From: Halopseudomonas pertucinogena
GTDB lineage: Bacteria; Pseudomonadota; Gammaproteobacteria; Pseudomonadales; Pseudomonadaceae
Assembly: GCF_014646575.1 (NCBI RefSeq)
Contig: NZ_BMNN01000001.1
Span: 558,001-622,000, forward strand
Direction of reading: 5' to 3'
DNA: 64,000 nucleotides
The notes beneath the pieces are model-generated. The model searched no databases. It saw only the letters and a list, made by a program, of their open reading frames with translations, and was not told the origin of the DNA. Positions 38,275 through 46,636 of this stretch are shown here, in pieces. Position 1 is the first letter of the stretch; every line of letters starts with the position of its first letter. A program made the position numbers and the translations under genes.

Positions 38275-40698
38275 ATGCAGAGATCGCTTCTTCCCGCTTT
38301 TTCCCTCCTGCTCACCGCATTGCTGTTCACACCCGCTGCGCTTGCCCAGACCGCTGAATTGGCCGACGTCAGTCCCCAGCAGGCTCGTGATGTGCTGGAT
38401 AGCCTGCAGGACGAGGACCGGCGGGAAGAGGTGGTGCGAGTGCTGGAGGCGATCGCCAGCGAGACGCCAGTAGAAGAAGAGGCCGACACCGAGGTGGTGG
38501 AGGAGTCGCCGCTGGCCACGATAGTGCCGCTGGAAGAGGGCGGGCTGATAGCGCGGACACTGGATGGGGTGCAGGGCTGGGCTGACCAGATGCGTAGCCA
38601 GCTGCTGCGTATCAGCGAGGCGGCGGCGGAGCTGCCGGCCTGGTTCGAAGAGAGCTTTCTGACCGCGGACGGGCGAACGCTGCTGTGGCAGACGGCACTG
38701 GATCTGGCCATCGTGTTCGGTGTGGGGCTGTGTCTGGAATGGTTGCTGCGCCGGGGGCTGCGCCGCTCGGTGCGCAATCTGCTGCGCAGCGCTCGCGAGG
38801 CAGAGGTGCGCCCTGCTGCTGTTGCGGTGGCGCCCGTTGCCGGGCCGGCCGAAACAGAGCTGCTGGCGGCAAGACGGCCGCTGGATGACAGCACTGCATT
38901 GGTACAGACGCTGCGCGACGGGGTGGAGTCGGTGGAGGCGGTAACGGTCGCCAGCTACGAGTCGGGTGCCGATACGCCACCGTCGACCGTTCTCCCGCCT
39001 GCCACGCCGGCACCGGTGGAGTCCGAGGTCAAGGCGCTGCGCCGTCTGCCCTTTGCGGTGACCGGCTTCGTGCTGGATCTGCTGCCACTGGGGCTGTTTT
39101 TCGGTATTTCCGCGCTGGTGCTGCAGCTTCTGCCCGGACTGGATATGCGCACTCATCTGGTGACCCGGGAAATCATCTATGCCTACGTCATCACCCGGAT
39201 GGTCATGGCCGTGGTGCGTCTGCTGGTTTCCCCCGGGGACGCAAGCCTGCGCATCGTCCATCTGAGTGACGAGGCGGCGCAGCAGGTCCATCGCTGGACC
39301 CGGCGGCTGGTGATTCTGGCCACCTTCGGCGTGGCGCTGGGCAATGCGCTGGCCATTCTCGGCTCGGGGGCCCAGGCACAGCTGGTGGTGATCAAGGCGA
39401 CCTCGCTGCTGGTGCACCTCAACCTCATCGTCCTGGTGTTCATGTTCCGTCAGCCGGTGGCGCTGTGGCTGGCCGGGCCGGCGGAAGCGGAGGGTGCGAT
39501 GCCGGCCCTGCGGCGCTGGCTGGCCAGCGTATGGCCGCTGCTGGCAGCGGTGCTCATCATGGGGATCTGGGTAGTCTGGGCGCTGAGCATTGAAGATGGC
39601 TTCACCCGGCTGCTGAAATTCCTCGGCCTGTCCGCCGCCATCATCGTGCTCGGTCGCCTGGCGGGTGTGCTGGCGCTGGGTGCGCTGGGGCGACTGGCAG
39701 GCATTGATGAGGGCGCTGCACCGGATGAGCGCGTTGCCGGGGCCGGCCTGCGCGGGCAGTTCCTGGCACGCTATTACCCGCTGTTGCGCTGGCTGTTCAC
39801 TCTGCTGATCACGGCAGCCACCCTGGTCGCGCTGCTTGAAGCCTGGGGGCTGGATGCGCTGGACTGGTTTGCCGCAGGCACCATTGGCCGCGGGCTGGCC
39901 TCGGCATTCGGTACCATCGCCGTGGCGGTTATCGTGGCGCTGATGATCTGGCAGGCAACCAACGCCGCCATCGAAAAGCGCATCGCCCGCTGGCGCGCCC
40001 AGGGCGATCTTCTGCGGGCGGCGCGGCTCAATACCCTGCTGCCGATGCTGCGCGCCGGGCTGTTTCTGCTGGTGGCGCTGATCATCGGTCTGACTACGCT
40101 CAACCAGCTGGGTATCAACACCACCCCGCTGATTGCCGGGGCCAGCATCATCGGCGTGGCGATCGGCTTCGGTTCGCAGAAGCTGGTGCAGGATTTCATC
40201 ACCGGGATCTTCCTGCTGATGGAAAACACCATGCAGGTGGGCGATTCGGTAACGGTGGCCGGGGTTTCCGGTACGGTGGAGAATCTGTCGATCCGTACCG
40301 TACGCCTGCGTGCCGGCGACGGCTCCCTGCACATCATCCCGTTCAGCTCGGTGACCACGGTGAGCAACAATCACCGCGGAATCGGCAACGCGGCGGTACG
40401 CATCAGCGTGGCCTACGACACCGATATCGGGCAGGCCATTGCGGAGCTGGAGGCGATCGGCGCCGAGCTGCGGCGGGACCCGGTCTTTGCGCCGCGGATC
40501 CTGGCGGACATGGAAATCTGGGGCGTGGATTCGGTGGACGGCTCCATGGTCACCATCGCCGGCCAGATGCGCTGTGTCGACAAGGGCCGCTGGGGCGTGC
40601 AGCGGGAGATCAACCGTCGCATCCTCGAGCGCTTCCGCGCGCTGGGCATTGCCATCGCCGACCCGCGCGAGCGTCCGCTCATCTCTCCGGACAGTTGA
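38275..40698 (+). CDS. large MscS-family mechanosensitive channel (YbiO-like)
   Basis: An 807-residue inner-membrane protein. A signal peptide (cleavage after ALA-Q near residue 25) leads a long periplasmic, Glu-rich helical region; then about ten hydrophobic segments; then the MscS core from about residue 590: the pore helix LNQLGINTTPLIAGASIIGVA with GFGSQKLVQDFITGIF and the beta domain MQVGDSVTVAGVSGTV. These channels open on hypo-osmotic shock. It is monocistronic; a terminator follows 66 bases downstream. Confidence 0.9.
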   Translation: MQRSLLPAFSLLLTALLFTPAALAQTAELADVSPQQARDVLDSLQDEDRREEVVRVLEAIASETPVEEEADTEVVEESPLATIVPLEEGGLIARTLDGVQGWADQMRSQLLRISEAAAELPAWFEESFLTADGRTLLWQTALDLAIVFGVGLCLEWLLRRGLRRSVRNLLRSAREAEVRPAAVAVAPVAGPAETELLAARRPLDDSTALVQTLRDGVESVEAVTVASYESGADTPPSTVLPPATPAPVESEVKALRRLPFAVTGFVLDLLPLGLFFGISALVLQLLPGLDMRTHLVTREIIYAYVITRMVMAVVRLLVSPGDASLRIVHLSDEAAQQVHRWTRRLVILATFGVALGNALAILGSGAQAQLVVIKATSLLVHLNLIVLVFMFRQPVALWLAGPAEAEGAMPALRRWLASVWPLLAAVLIMGIWVVWALSIEDGFTRLLKFLGLSAAIIVLGRLAGVLALGALGRLAGIDEGAAPDERVAGAGLRGQFLARYYPLLRWLFTLLITAATLVALLEAWGLDALDWFAAGTIGRGLASAFGTIAVAVIVALMIWQATNAAIEKRIARWRAQGDLLRAARLNTLLPMLRAGLFLLVALIIGLTTLNQLGINTTPLIAGASIIGVAIGFGSQKLVQDFITGIFLLMENTMQVGDSVTVAGVSGTVENLSIRTVRLRAGDGSLHIIPFSSVTTVSNNHRGIGNAAVRISVAYDTDIGQAIAELEAIGAELRRDPVFAPRILADMEIWGVDSVDGSMVTIAGQMRCVDKGRWGVQREINRRILERFRALGIAIADPRERPLISPDS

Positions 40699-40764
40699 TA
40701 CGACGTCCTGCAGTCCGCACCAAAGCGGGCAGCAGGGCTACGGTCGTGCCTCATGATGGTTCAG

Positions 40765-40788
40765 TCAGGCCGCCTTCGGGCGGCCTGA
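40765..40788 (+). terminator. terminator after the MscS-type gene
   Basis: TCAGGCCGCC (40765-40774), loop TTCG, GGCGGCCTGA (40779-40788), then TTTCG. A 10-bp stem with a stable UUCG loop, 66 bases after the stop and upstream of the nirB promoter. Confidence 0.85.
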
Positions 40789-40875
40789 TTTCGTTCTCGC
40801 CCGGCGCGCCGTGCCGCGCTGCAAGGCCCGCGCTTCGAGGCCTGCGACGCGGATGACGGTACTGCCACGACAGCC

Positions 40876-40891
40876 TGGCACAGCCCTTGCT
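40876..40891 (+). promoter_or_regulatory. sigma-54 promoter of the nirB operon
   Basis: TGGCAC-AGCCC-TTGCT has the invariant GG and GC at the -24/-12 elements with correct spacing and matches the consensus TGGCAC-N5-TTGCW fully. The predicted start is about 40903, 30 bases before the nirB ATG. Sigma-54 with NtrC controls nitrogen assimilation, which supports an assimilatory (not respiratory) role for this nitrite reductase. A weak NtrC-like half-palindrome, GCACC-N5-GGGCA, lies at 40717-40731, about 160 bases upstream; this part is uncertain. Confidence 0.8.
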
Positions 40892-40932
40892 CTGACCCCT
40901 GTACACGCTAGACGCAACAGAGGGGAAAGCGC

Positions 40933-43488
40933 ATGGCTGCACAGGGCAAGTCGAATCGCCAGTCGCTGGTGATCATCGGAAACGGCATGGTCGGCCACCA
41001 TTGTCTGGAACAGCTGGTCGAGCTGGGCGCGCTGACGGATCACGACATCCACGTATTCGGCGCGGAACCGCAGCGGGCCTATGACCGGGTGCACCTGTCC
41101 GAATACTTTTCCGGGCGGGACGCCCAGTCTCTGGCGCTGGGCTCACCGGCGCTGTATCAGCAACCCGGCGTGCAGCTGCACCTGGGCACGGCGGTCACCG
41201 GCATCGACCGCAGCCGGGGCGAGGTGATCAGCGCGCTGGGGCGAACCCGCTACGACCAACTGATCCTCGCCACCGGCTCCTACCCCTTCGTACCGCCGAT
41301 TACCGGCGCCCGCGGCACCTCGCGGCTGGTCTACCGTACCCTGGAGGATCTGGATGCGATCCGCGAAGCCGCCGCTGACGCCCGGCGCGGGGTGGTGGTG
41401 GGCGGCGGACTGCTCGGGCTGGAGGCGGCCAACGCACTGAAATCCCTGGGGCTGGAAGCCCATGTAGTGGAGTTTGCTCCGCGGCTGATGCCGGTGCAGC
41501 TGGACGGTGAGGGGGCTGCCGCGCTGCGCGCCCGCATCGAGAAGCTCGGGGTGCAGGTGCACCTGAGCTGTGCCACTCAGGAAATCACCTTCGGTGAACA
41601 GTACGCCTGGCGGATGAGTTTCGCCGACGGTGACCATCTGGAGACCGATCTGGTGGTGTTTTCCGCCGGTATCCGCCCGCAGGATGAACTTGGCCGCCAG
41701 GCCGGACTGGAGGTTGCCGAGCGCGGCGGGATAGTCGTGAACAACCAGTGCCGTACCAGCGATCCGGCGATCTTCGCAATCGGTGAGTGCGCCAGCTGGA
41801 ATGGCCAGGTCTTCGGGCTGGTCGCCCCCGGCTATCAGATGGCCCGGCTGGTGGCGGCGCAGGTGCTGGGGCGGGACGGCGACGCCTTCACCGGCGCGGA
41901 CATGTCCACCAAGCTCAAGCTGCTCGGGGTGGACGTCGGCTCCATCGGTGACGCCCATGGAGCCACTCCAGGCTCGCGCAGCTACCGCTATATCGACGAG
42001 GCAACCGATTCCTATCGCCGGCTGGTGGTTTCAGCCGACGGCAGGCAGGTGCTGGGTGCGGTGCTGGTGGGCGACAACAGCTACTACGACACTCTGCTGC
42101 AGTACGCCCAGAACGGTATCCGGCTGCCGGGCGATCCGGCCGGTCTGATCCTCCCGCAGACCGCAGGAGCCCCGGCGCTGGGCGTGGAGGCCCTGCCGGC
42201 TACCGCCACCATCTGCTCCTGCCATAACGTCAGCAAGGGCGCGGTCTGTTGTCAGGTGGACGCCGGTACCACCGACCTGGGCGAACTGAAGAGCATTACC
42301 CGTGCCGGTACCGGCTGTGGCGGTTGCAGCGCGTTGCTCAAGCAGGTGTTCGAGCATGAGCTGAGCGCCCGCGGCGTCGCGGTGGACCGCAGCCTGTGCG
42401 AACACTTTGCCCATACCCGCCAGGAGCTGTACGCCATCGTCCGGGTGGAGGGCATCACCCGCTTCGATGAGCTGCTGAAGCGCCACGGCAAGGGCACCAT
42501 CGGCTGCGATATCTGCAAGCCGGCGGTGGGCTCGATCCTCGCCTCCTGCTGGAACGAGCCGGTGATGGACCCGGCGCTGGTGCCGCTGCAGGACACCAAC
42601 GACACCTTCATGGCCAACATGCAGAAGAACGGTACCTATTCGGTGGTGCCGCGCATCGCCGGCGGCGAGATCACCCCCGACAAACTGATCGTACTCGGTG
42701 AAGTGGCGCGCAAGTACGACCTCTATACCAAGATCACCGGCGGCCAGCGCATCGACCTGTTCGGTGCGCAGCTGCACCAGCTGCCGGACATCTGGGCCGA
42801 GCTGATTGCCGCCGGCTTCGAGACCGGCCATGCCTACGGCAAGTCCCTGCGCACGGTGAAATCCTGCGTCGGCAGCACCTGGTGCCGCTACGGTGTGCAG
42901 GACAGCGTCGGCATGGCCCTGCATCTTGAGCACCGCTACAAGGGGCTGCGTGCGCCGCACAAGATCAAGTTCGGTGTGTCCGGATGCACCCGCGAGTGTG
43001 CCGAGGCGCAGAGCAAGGACATCGGCGTGATCGCCACGGACAGGGGCTGGAATCTCTACGTGGCCGGCAATGGCGGCATGCGCCCCCGGCACGCCGAGCT
43101 GTTCGCCACCGATCTGGACGACCAGACACTGGTGCGCTACATCGACCGCTTCCTGATGTTCTACATCCGCACCGCCGATCGGCTGCAGCGCACCTCCACC
43201 TGGCGCGAAAGCCTGGAGGGCGGGCTCGATTACCTGAAGGAGGTGATCATCCAGGACAGCCTGGGCCTGGCCGCCGAACTGGAGTCGCAGATGCAGCGGG
43301 TGGTGGACAGTTACCAGTGCGAATGGGCCAATGCCTTGAGCGACCCGGAGAAGCTCAAGCGCTTTCGCACCTTCGTCAATGATGCGCGGCCCGATCCGGA
43401 TATCCATTTCGTCAGGGAACGCGGGCAACCCCGTCCGGCACGCAGCAACGAACTGAAACTCATCCCCGCCCATGAGGAGACACTCTGA
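40933..43488 (+). CDS. nirB: assimilatory nitrite reductase large subunit NirB
   Basis: Reduces nitrite to ammonium with NAD(P)H. The 851-residue product has an N-terminal FAD domain (LVIIGNGMVGHHCLEQL), an NAD-binding loop GVVVGGGLLGLEAANAL, two BFD-type cysteine clusters (CSCHNVSKGAVCC near 427 and CGGC near 455; second CDIC near 520), and the sirohaem domain with [4Fe-4S] cysteines in SCVGSTWCRYG (near 645-651) and CTRECAEAQ (near 684-688). All key cysteines are present. A sigma-54 promoter lies 42 bases upstream. nirD begins at the last base. Confidence 0.97.
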   Translation: MAAQGKSNRQSLVIIGNGMVGHHCLEQLVELGALTDHDIHVFGAEPQRAYDRVHLSEYFSGRDAQSLALGSPALYQQPGVQLHLGTAVTGIDRSRGEVISALGRTRYDQLILATGSYPFVPPITGARGTSRLVYRTLEDLDAIREAAADARRGVVVGGGLLGLEAANALKSLGLEAHVVEFAPRLMPVQLDGEGAAALRARIEKLGVQVHLSCATQEITFGEQYAWRMSFADGDHLETDLVVFSAGIRPQDELGRQAGLEVAERGGIVVNNQCRTSDPAIFAIGECASWNGQVFGLVAPGYQMARLVAAQVLGRDGDAFTGADMSTKLKLLGVDVGSIGDAHGATPGSRSYRYIDEATDSYRRLVVSADGRQVLGAVLVGDNSYYDTLLQYAQNGIRLPGDPAGLILPQTAGAPALGVEALPATATICSCHNVSKGAVCCQVDAGTTDLGELKSITRAGTGCGGCSALLKQVFEHELSARGVAVDRSLCEHFAHTRQELYAIVRVEGITRFDELLKRHGKGTIGCDICKPAVGSILASCWNEPVMDPALVPLQDTNDTFMANMQKNGTYSVVPRIAGGEITPDKLIVLGEVARKYDLYTKITGGQRIDLFGAQLHQLPDIWAELIAAGFETGHAYGKSLRTVKSCVGSTWCRYGVQDSVGMALHLEHRYKGLRAPHKIKFGVSGCTRECAEAQSKDIGVIATDRGWNLYVAGNGGMRPRHAELFATDLDDQTLVRYIDRFLMFYIRTADRLQRTSTWRESLEGGLDYLKEVIIQDSLGLAAELESQMQRVVDSYQCEWANALSDPEKLKRFRTFVNDARPDPDIHFVRERGQPRPARSNELKLIPAHEETL

Positions 43489-43904
43489 TGTCCACTGCCA
43501 AGGCTTTAACCCCGCACGTATCACCCGCAACCGCCCCGCGTCCGAGCGCCAGCTGGCAGCGGGTGTGCTCCCGTCAGGATCTGGTGCCCCACTCCGGCGT
43601 GGTGGTGTGGTTCGCCGGCGCCCAGGTGGCGCTGTTCCACCTCCCGCAGGGAGCGGCGGGCGAGCAGGTCCATGCCATCCATAACCGCGATCCGCAGTCG
43701 GGGGCCAACGTCATCGGCCGCGGCTTGCTCGGCCATGTGCAGGGCTCACTGGTGGTGGCCTCGCCCCTGTACAAGCAGCATTTCAGGCTGCAGGACGGCA
43801 CCTGTATCGAGCAACCCGAGGTGACGCTCAAGGTATGGCCGGCCCGCCTGAACGGGGACTCGGTCGAGTTGTTTGCCACCGGCGACGGCAGCGCCGCCAA
43901 CTGA
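43488..43904 (+). CDS. nirD: nitrite reductase small subunit NirD
   Basis: A 138-residue Rieske-fold protein that supports NirB. Like other NirD, it lacks the cysteine-histidine cluster ligands of true Rieske proteins (the equivalent segment is HAIHNRDPQSGANVIGRG). The first 20 residues are an extra, Ser/Ala/Pro-rich tail. Its ATG overlaps the nirB stop by one base. Confidence 0.95.
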   Translation: MSTAKALTPHVSPATAPRPSASWQRVCSRQDLVPHSGVVVWFAGAQVALFHLPQGAAGEQVHAIHNRDPQSGANVIGRGLLGHVQGSLVVASPLYKQHFRLQDGTCIEQPEVTLKVWPARLNGDSVELFATGDGSAAN

Positions 43905-43931
43905 AAACCCCGAAGAAAAAGGAATCCAACC

Positions 43932-44756
43932 ATGTCCTACCTTGTCCCAGCCGAATTCGTATCCAAGATGGTCGACGCCGGCGAATCCAAGCTGTTCATG
44001 TCGGTCCGCGACACCCTTATCCGCGCCTTCATGGCGGGCGCGATTCTGGCGCTGGCGGCGGTGTTTGCCATCACCATCACCATACAGACCGGGTCGCCGC
44101 TGCTGGGTGCAGCCTTCTTCCCGGTCGGCTTCATCATGCTCTACCTGATGGGCTTCGACCTGCTGACCGGGGTGTTCATGCTGACACCGCTGGCGCTGCT
44201 GGATCGTCGTCCCGGTGTCACCGCAGCGGGTATCCTGCGCCATTGGGGCTGGGTGTTTCTCGGCAACTTTGCCGGGGCGCTGACCGTGGCGGTGATGATG
44301 GCCTTCGTCTTCACCTACGGCTTCTCGGTGGACGCCGGTGAGGTCGGCGAGAAGATCTCGCACATCGGGGAAAGCCGCACACTGGGCTACGCCGAGTATG
44401 GCGCCGCGGGCTGGGCGACCATCTTCCTGCGCGGCATGCTGTGCAACTGGATGGTGTCGCTGGGTGTGGTCGGCGCGATGATCTCCACCACCGTCAGCGG
44501 CAAGGCCATCGCCATGTGGATGCCGGTAATGCTGTTCTTCTACATGGGCTTCGAACACTCGGTGGTGAACATGTTCCTGTTCCCCTTCGGCATGATCATG
44601 GGCGGCGACTTCTCGGTGATGGATTACATGATCTGGAACGAGATCCCCACTGCGCTGGGCAATCTGGTCGGTGGTCTGGCCTTCACCGGGCTGACGCTCT
44701 ATACCACCCACGTGCGCACCGCACCCCGGCGCACGCCGATCCGGCAACCGGCATGA
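43932..44756 (+). CDS. formate/nitrite transporter (FNT, NirC-like)
   Basis: A 274-residue inner-membrane protein with six hydrophobic segments and FNT motifs: FMAGAILALAAV in helix 1, GFDLLTGVFMLTPLA in helix 2 and GFEHSVVNMFLFPFGM in helix 5. The pore-lining His in FEH is present. It imports nitrite for NirBD (inference from the operon). The 3' end overlaps the kinase gene in an ATGA. P. aeruginosa has NasA, an MFS transporter, in the corresponding operon. Confidence 0.93.
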   Translation: MSYLVPAEFVSKMVDAGESKLFMSVRDTLIRAFMAGAILALAAVFAITITIQTGSPLLGAAFFPVGFIMLYLMGFDLLTGVFMLTPLALLDRRPGVTAAGILRHWGWVFLGNFAGALTVAVMMAFVFTYGFSVDAGEVGEKISHIGESRTLGYAEYGAAGWATIFLRGMLCNWMVSLGVVGAMISTTVSGKAIAMWMPVMLFFYMGFEHSVVNMFLFPFGMIMGGDFSVMDYMIWNEIPTALGNLVGGLAFTGLTLYTTHVRTAPRRTPIRQPA

Positions 44757-46513
44757 GTGCAGACGCCGGTTGCCGGATCGGGCCCGGAGCACGGCAGACG
44801 CTGCAGATCACCCTCGGTCAGGCTTCTGACCGGGGGCGCAAGCCGCTCAATCAGGACTTTCACGGGGCGCGGGTGCCGGGCCAGCCGCAGCTGGCGATGA
44901 AGGGCGTTGCCCTGGCCCTGGCCGATGGCATCAGCACCAGCAGCGTCAGCCATATTGCCAGTCAGATCGCGGTCGGCGGGTTCCTGGAGGATTACTACAG
45001 CACACCGGAGGCCTGGTCGGTGCGCAAGTCGGCCCAGCGCGTTTTGGGCGCCACCAGCGCCTGGCTGTACTCCCAGTCCCGCCAGAGCGAGTACCGTTAC
45101 GACAGTGAGCGCGGCTACGTCTGCACCTTCAGCGCCCTGATCATCAAGTCGACCACGGCCTACCTGTTCCATGTGGGCGACTCGCGCATCTATCGCCTGC
45201 AGGACGGTCAGCTTGAACAGCTCACGCGGGACCACCAGCTGCGGGCCGGCGCGGATACCCGTTATCTGGCGCGGGCGCTGGGCATCAGCCAGCATCTGGA
45301 GATCGACCATCTGCAGCTGCCGGTAGAACAGGGCGATCTGTTCATGCTGGCCACCGATGGCCTGTACGAATTCGTCGCCGCGGCGGATGTGTGCGCGCTG
45401 CTGGCCGTCGGCGGGGATGACCTTGACCAGGTGTGCCAGGATCTCGTGCAGCTTGCGCTGCGGCGCGGCAGTACGGACAACCTGACCGTACAGCTGCTGC
45501 GCATCGACAGCCTGCCGCCGCCCGCTGCCATGGAGCTGAGCCAGCATCTGCAGTCGCTGCCCCCGGCGCCGCTGCTGCAGAGCCGGATGGTGTTCGACGG
45601 TTACCGCATTGAACGCGAGCTGCACGCCAGCAGCCGCAGCCATGTGTATCTGGCCACGGATATCGAGTCCGGCGAAGCCGTGGTGCTCAAGGTGCCCTCC
45701 ATCGATCAGCGCGAGGATCAGAGCTACCTGGAGCGCCTGATGCTGGAGGAGTGGATTGCCCGGCGCGTTCAAAATCCGCACGTATTGCCGGCGCCGGCCC
45801 AGACCCGGCCACGCCATTATCTGTATACCGTCAGCCGGTTTGTCGAGGGCCAGACCCTGCAGCAGTGGTCGCTGGACAACCCGCTGCCGCCCCTGCAGAA
45901 GGTGCGCGATATCGTCGAGCAGATCAGCCGCGGCCTGAACGCCTTCCACCGGCTGGACATGCTGCATCAGGACCTGCGGCCGCAGAACATTCTGATTAAC
46001 CATGCCGGCACCGTGACGCTGATCGACTTCGGTTCGGTAGCCGTGGCCGGACTGGCGGAAATGGCGCCGCCGGCCAATGGGCCCATTCTCGGCACCCGCC
46101 AGTACACCGCTCCGGAATATTTTCTCGGCAGGGCGGGGACGCCGGCGTCGGACCTGTTCTCGCTGGCGGTGATCACCTACCAGCTGCTGACCGGCCAACT
46201 GCCCTACGGTACCGCCGTGTCGCAAGCCACCAGCCGGGCTGCGCAGCTGCGCCTGACCTACCGCAGCGTCAGCCACTACCGGCAGGACCTGCCGCCGTGG
46301 CTGGACGAGGTGCTGAAGAAGGCGCTGCAGCCGGATCCGGACAAGCGCCATGGCGCCCTCTCGGAATTCGTCTTTGCGCTTGGCCAGCCCGCCCACCCAG
46401 GCGCTGCCGGTGTGCCGGCATCGCTGATGGAGCGCAATCCGGTGGCAGTATGGCAGGGAGTATCGCTGCTTCTGCTCGTGCTGCTGATGCTTGCCGTCCT
46501 CCGCCTGCCGTGA
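44753..46513 (+). CDS. PP2C phosphatase / Ser-Thr protein kinase fusion with C-terminal membrane anchor
   Basis: A 586-residue protein in three parts. Residues about 15-255: PP2C phosphatase with NQDFHG (33-38), ADGIS (Asp58, Gly59), HVGDSRIYRL, LATDGLY and STDNLTV, all metal-binding acids present. Residues about 280-545: protein kinase with Lys313 (VVLKVP), catalytic loop HQDLRPQN (405-412) and DFG (425-427). The glycine loop is degenerate (ELHASSRSHVYLA, no GxGxxG) and HRD is HQD, but Lys, Asp and DFG Asp remain. Residues about 563-584 are one hydrophobic helix. Related genes occur in nas/nir operons of Pseudomonas. The target is unknown. Confidence 0.9.
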   Translation: MSADAGCRIGPGARQTLQITLGQASDRGRKPLNQDFHGARVPGQPQLAMKGVALALADGISTSSVSHIASQIAVGGFLEDYYSTPEAWSVRKSAQRVLGATSAWLYSQSRQSEYRYDSERGYVCTFSALIIKSTTAYLFHVGDSRIYRLQDGQLEQLTRDHQLRAGADTRYLARALGISQHLEIDHLQLPVEQGDLFMLATDGLYEFVAAADVCALLAVGGDDLDQVCQDLVQLALRRGSTDNLTVQLLRIDSLPPPAAMELSQHLQSLPPAPLLQSRMVFDGYRIERELHASSRSHVYLATDIESGEAVVLKVPSIDQREDQSYLERLMLEEWIARRVQNPHVLPAPAQTRPRHYLYTVSRFVEGQTLQQWSLDNPLPPLQKVRDIVEQISRGLNAFHRLDMLHQDLRPQNILINHAGTVTLIDFGSVAVAGLAEMAPPANGPILGTRQYTAPEYFLGRAGTPASDLFSLAVITYQLLTGQLPYGTAVSQATSRAAQLRLTYRSVSHYRQDLPPWLDEVLKKALQPDPDKRHGALSEFVFALGQPAHPGAAGVPASLMERNPVAVWQGVSLLLLVLLMLAVLRLP

Positions 46514-46636
46514 CGCTGGCGATGATTCCCCTGTGCCATTTTTTATTAGCCAAACGGTAATCTGTCTGTCGTTCGATCTTAATCTGCCCACTCCATCCTC
46601 TAGCGATCACAACCACAGCCTCTAGAGGAAGCACGG
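46514..46636 (+). promoter_or_regulatory. gap before phoX
   Basis: 123 bases without a gene, AT-richer than the flanks. A weak Pho-box-like word (CTGTCGT, then TCTTAAT four bases later, 46566-46583) is present but matches poorly in the second half, so PhoB control is only a suggestion. Confidence 0.3.

Noticed and set aside
38257-40374. 705-codon open frame on the minus strand across the MscS-type gene
   Set aside because: Low-complexity Gln/His/Arg-rich product typical of GC-rich antisense frames; the plus strand encodes a clear MscS channel.
40717-40731. NtrC enhancer upstream of nirB
   Set aside because: Only one half matches GCACC; the other (GGGCA for GGTGC) is weak, so it is mentioned but not annotated.
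46566-46583. Pho box upstream of phoX
   Set aside because: First half CTGTCGT is close, second half TCTTAAT matches poorly; not strong enough to call.
44699-46591. Long minus-strand frame across the kinase/phosphatase gene
   Set aside because: Antisense to a protein with well-kept PP2C and kinase motifs; no family resemblance.
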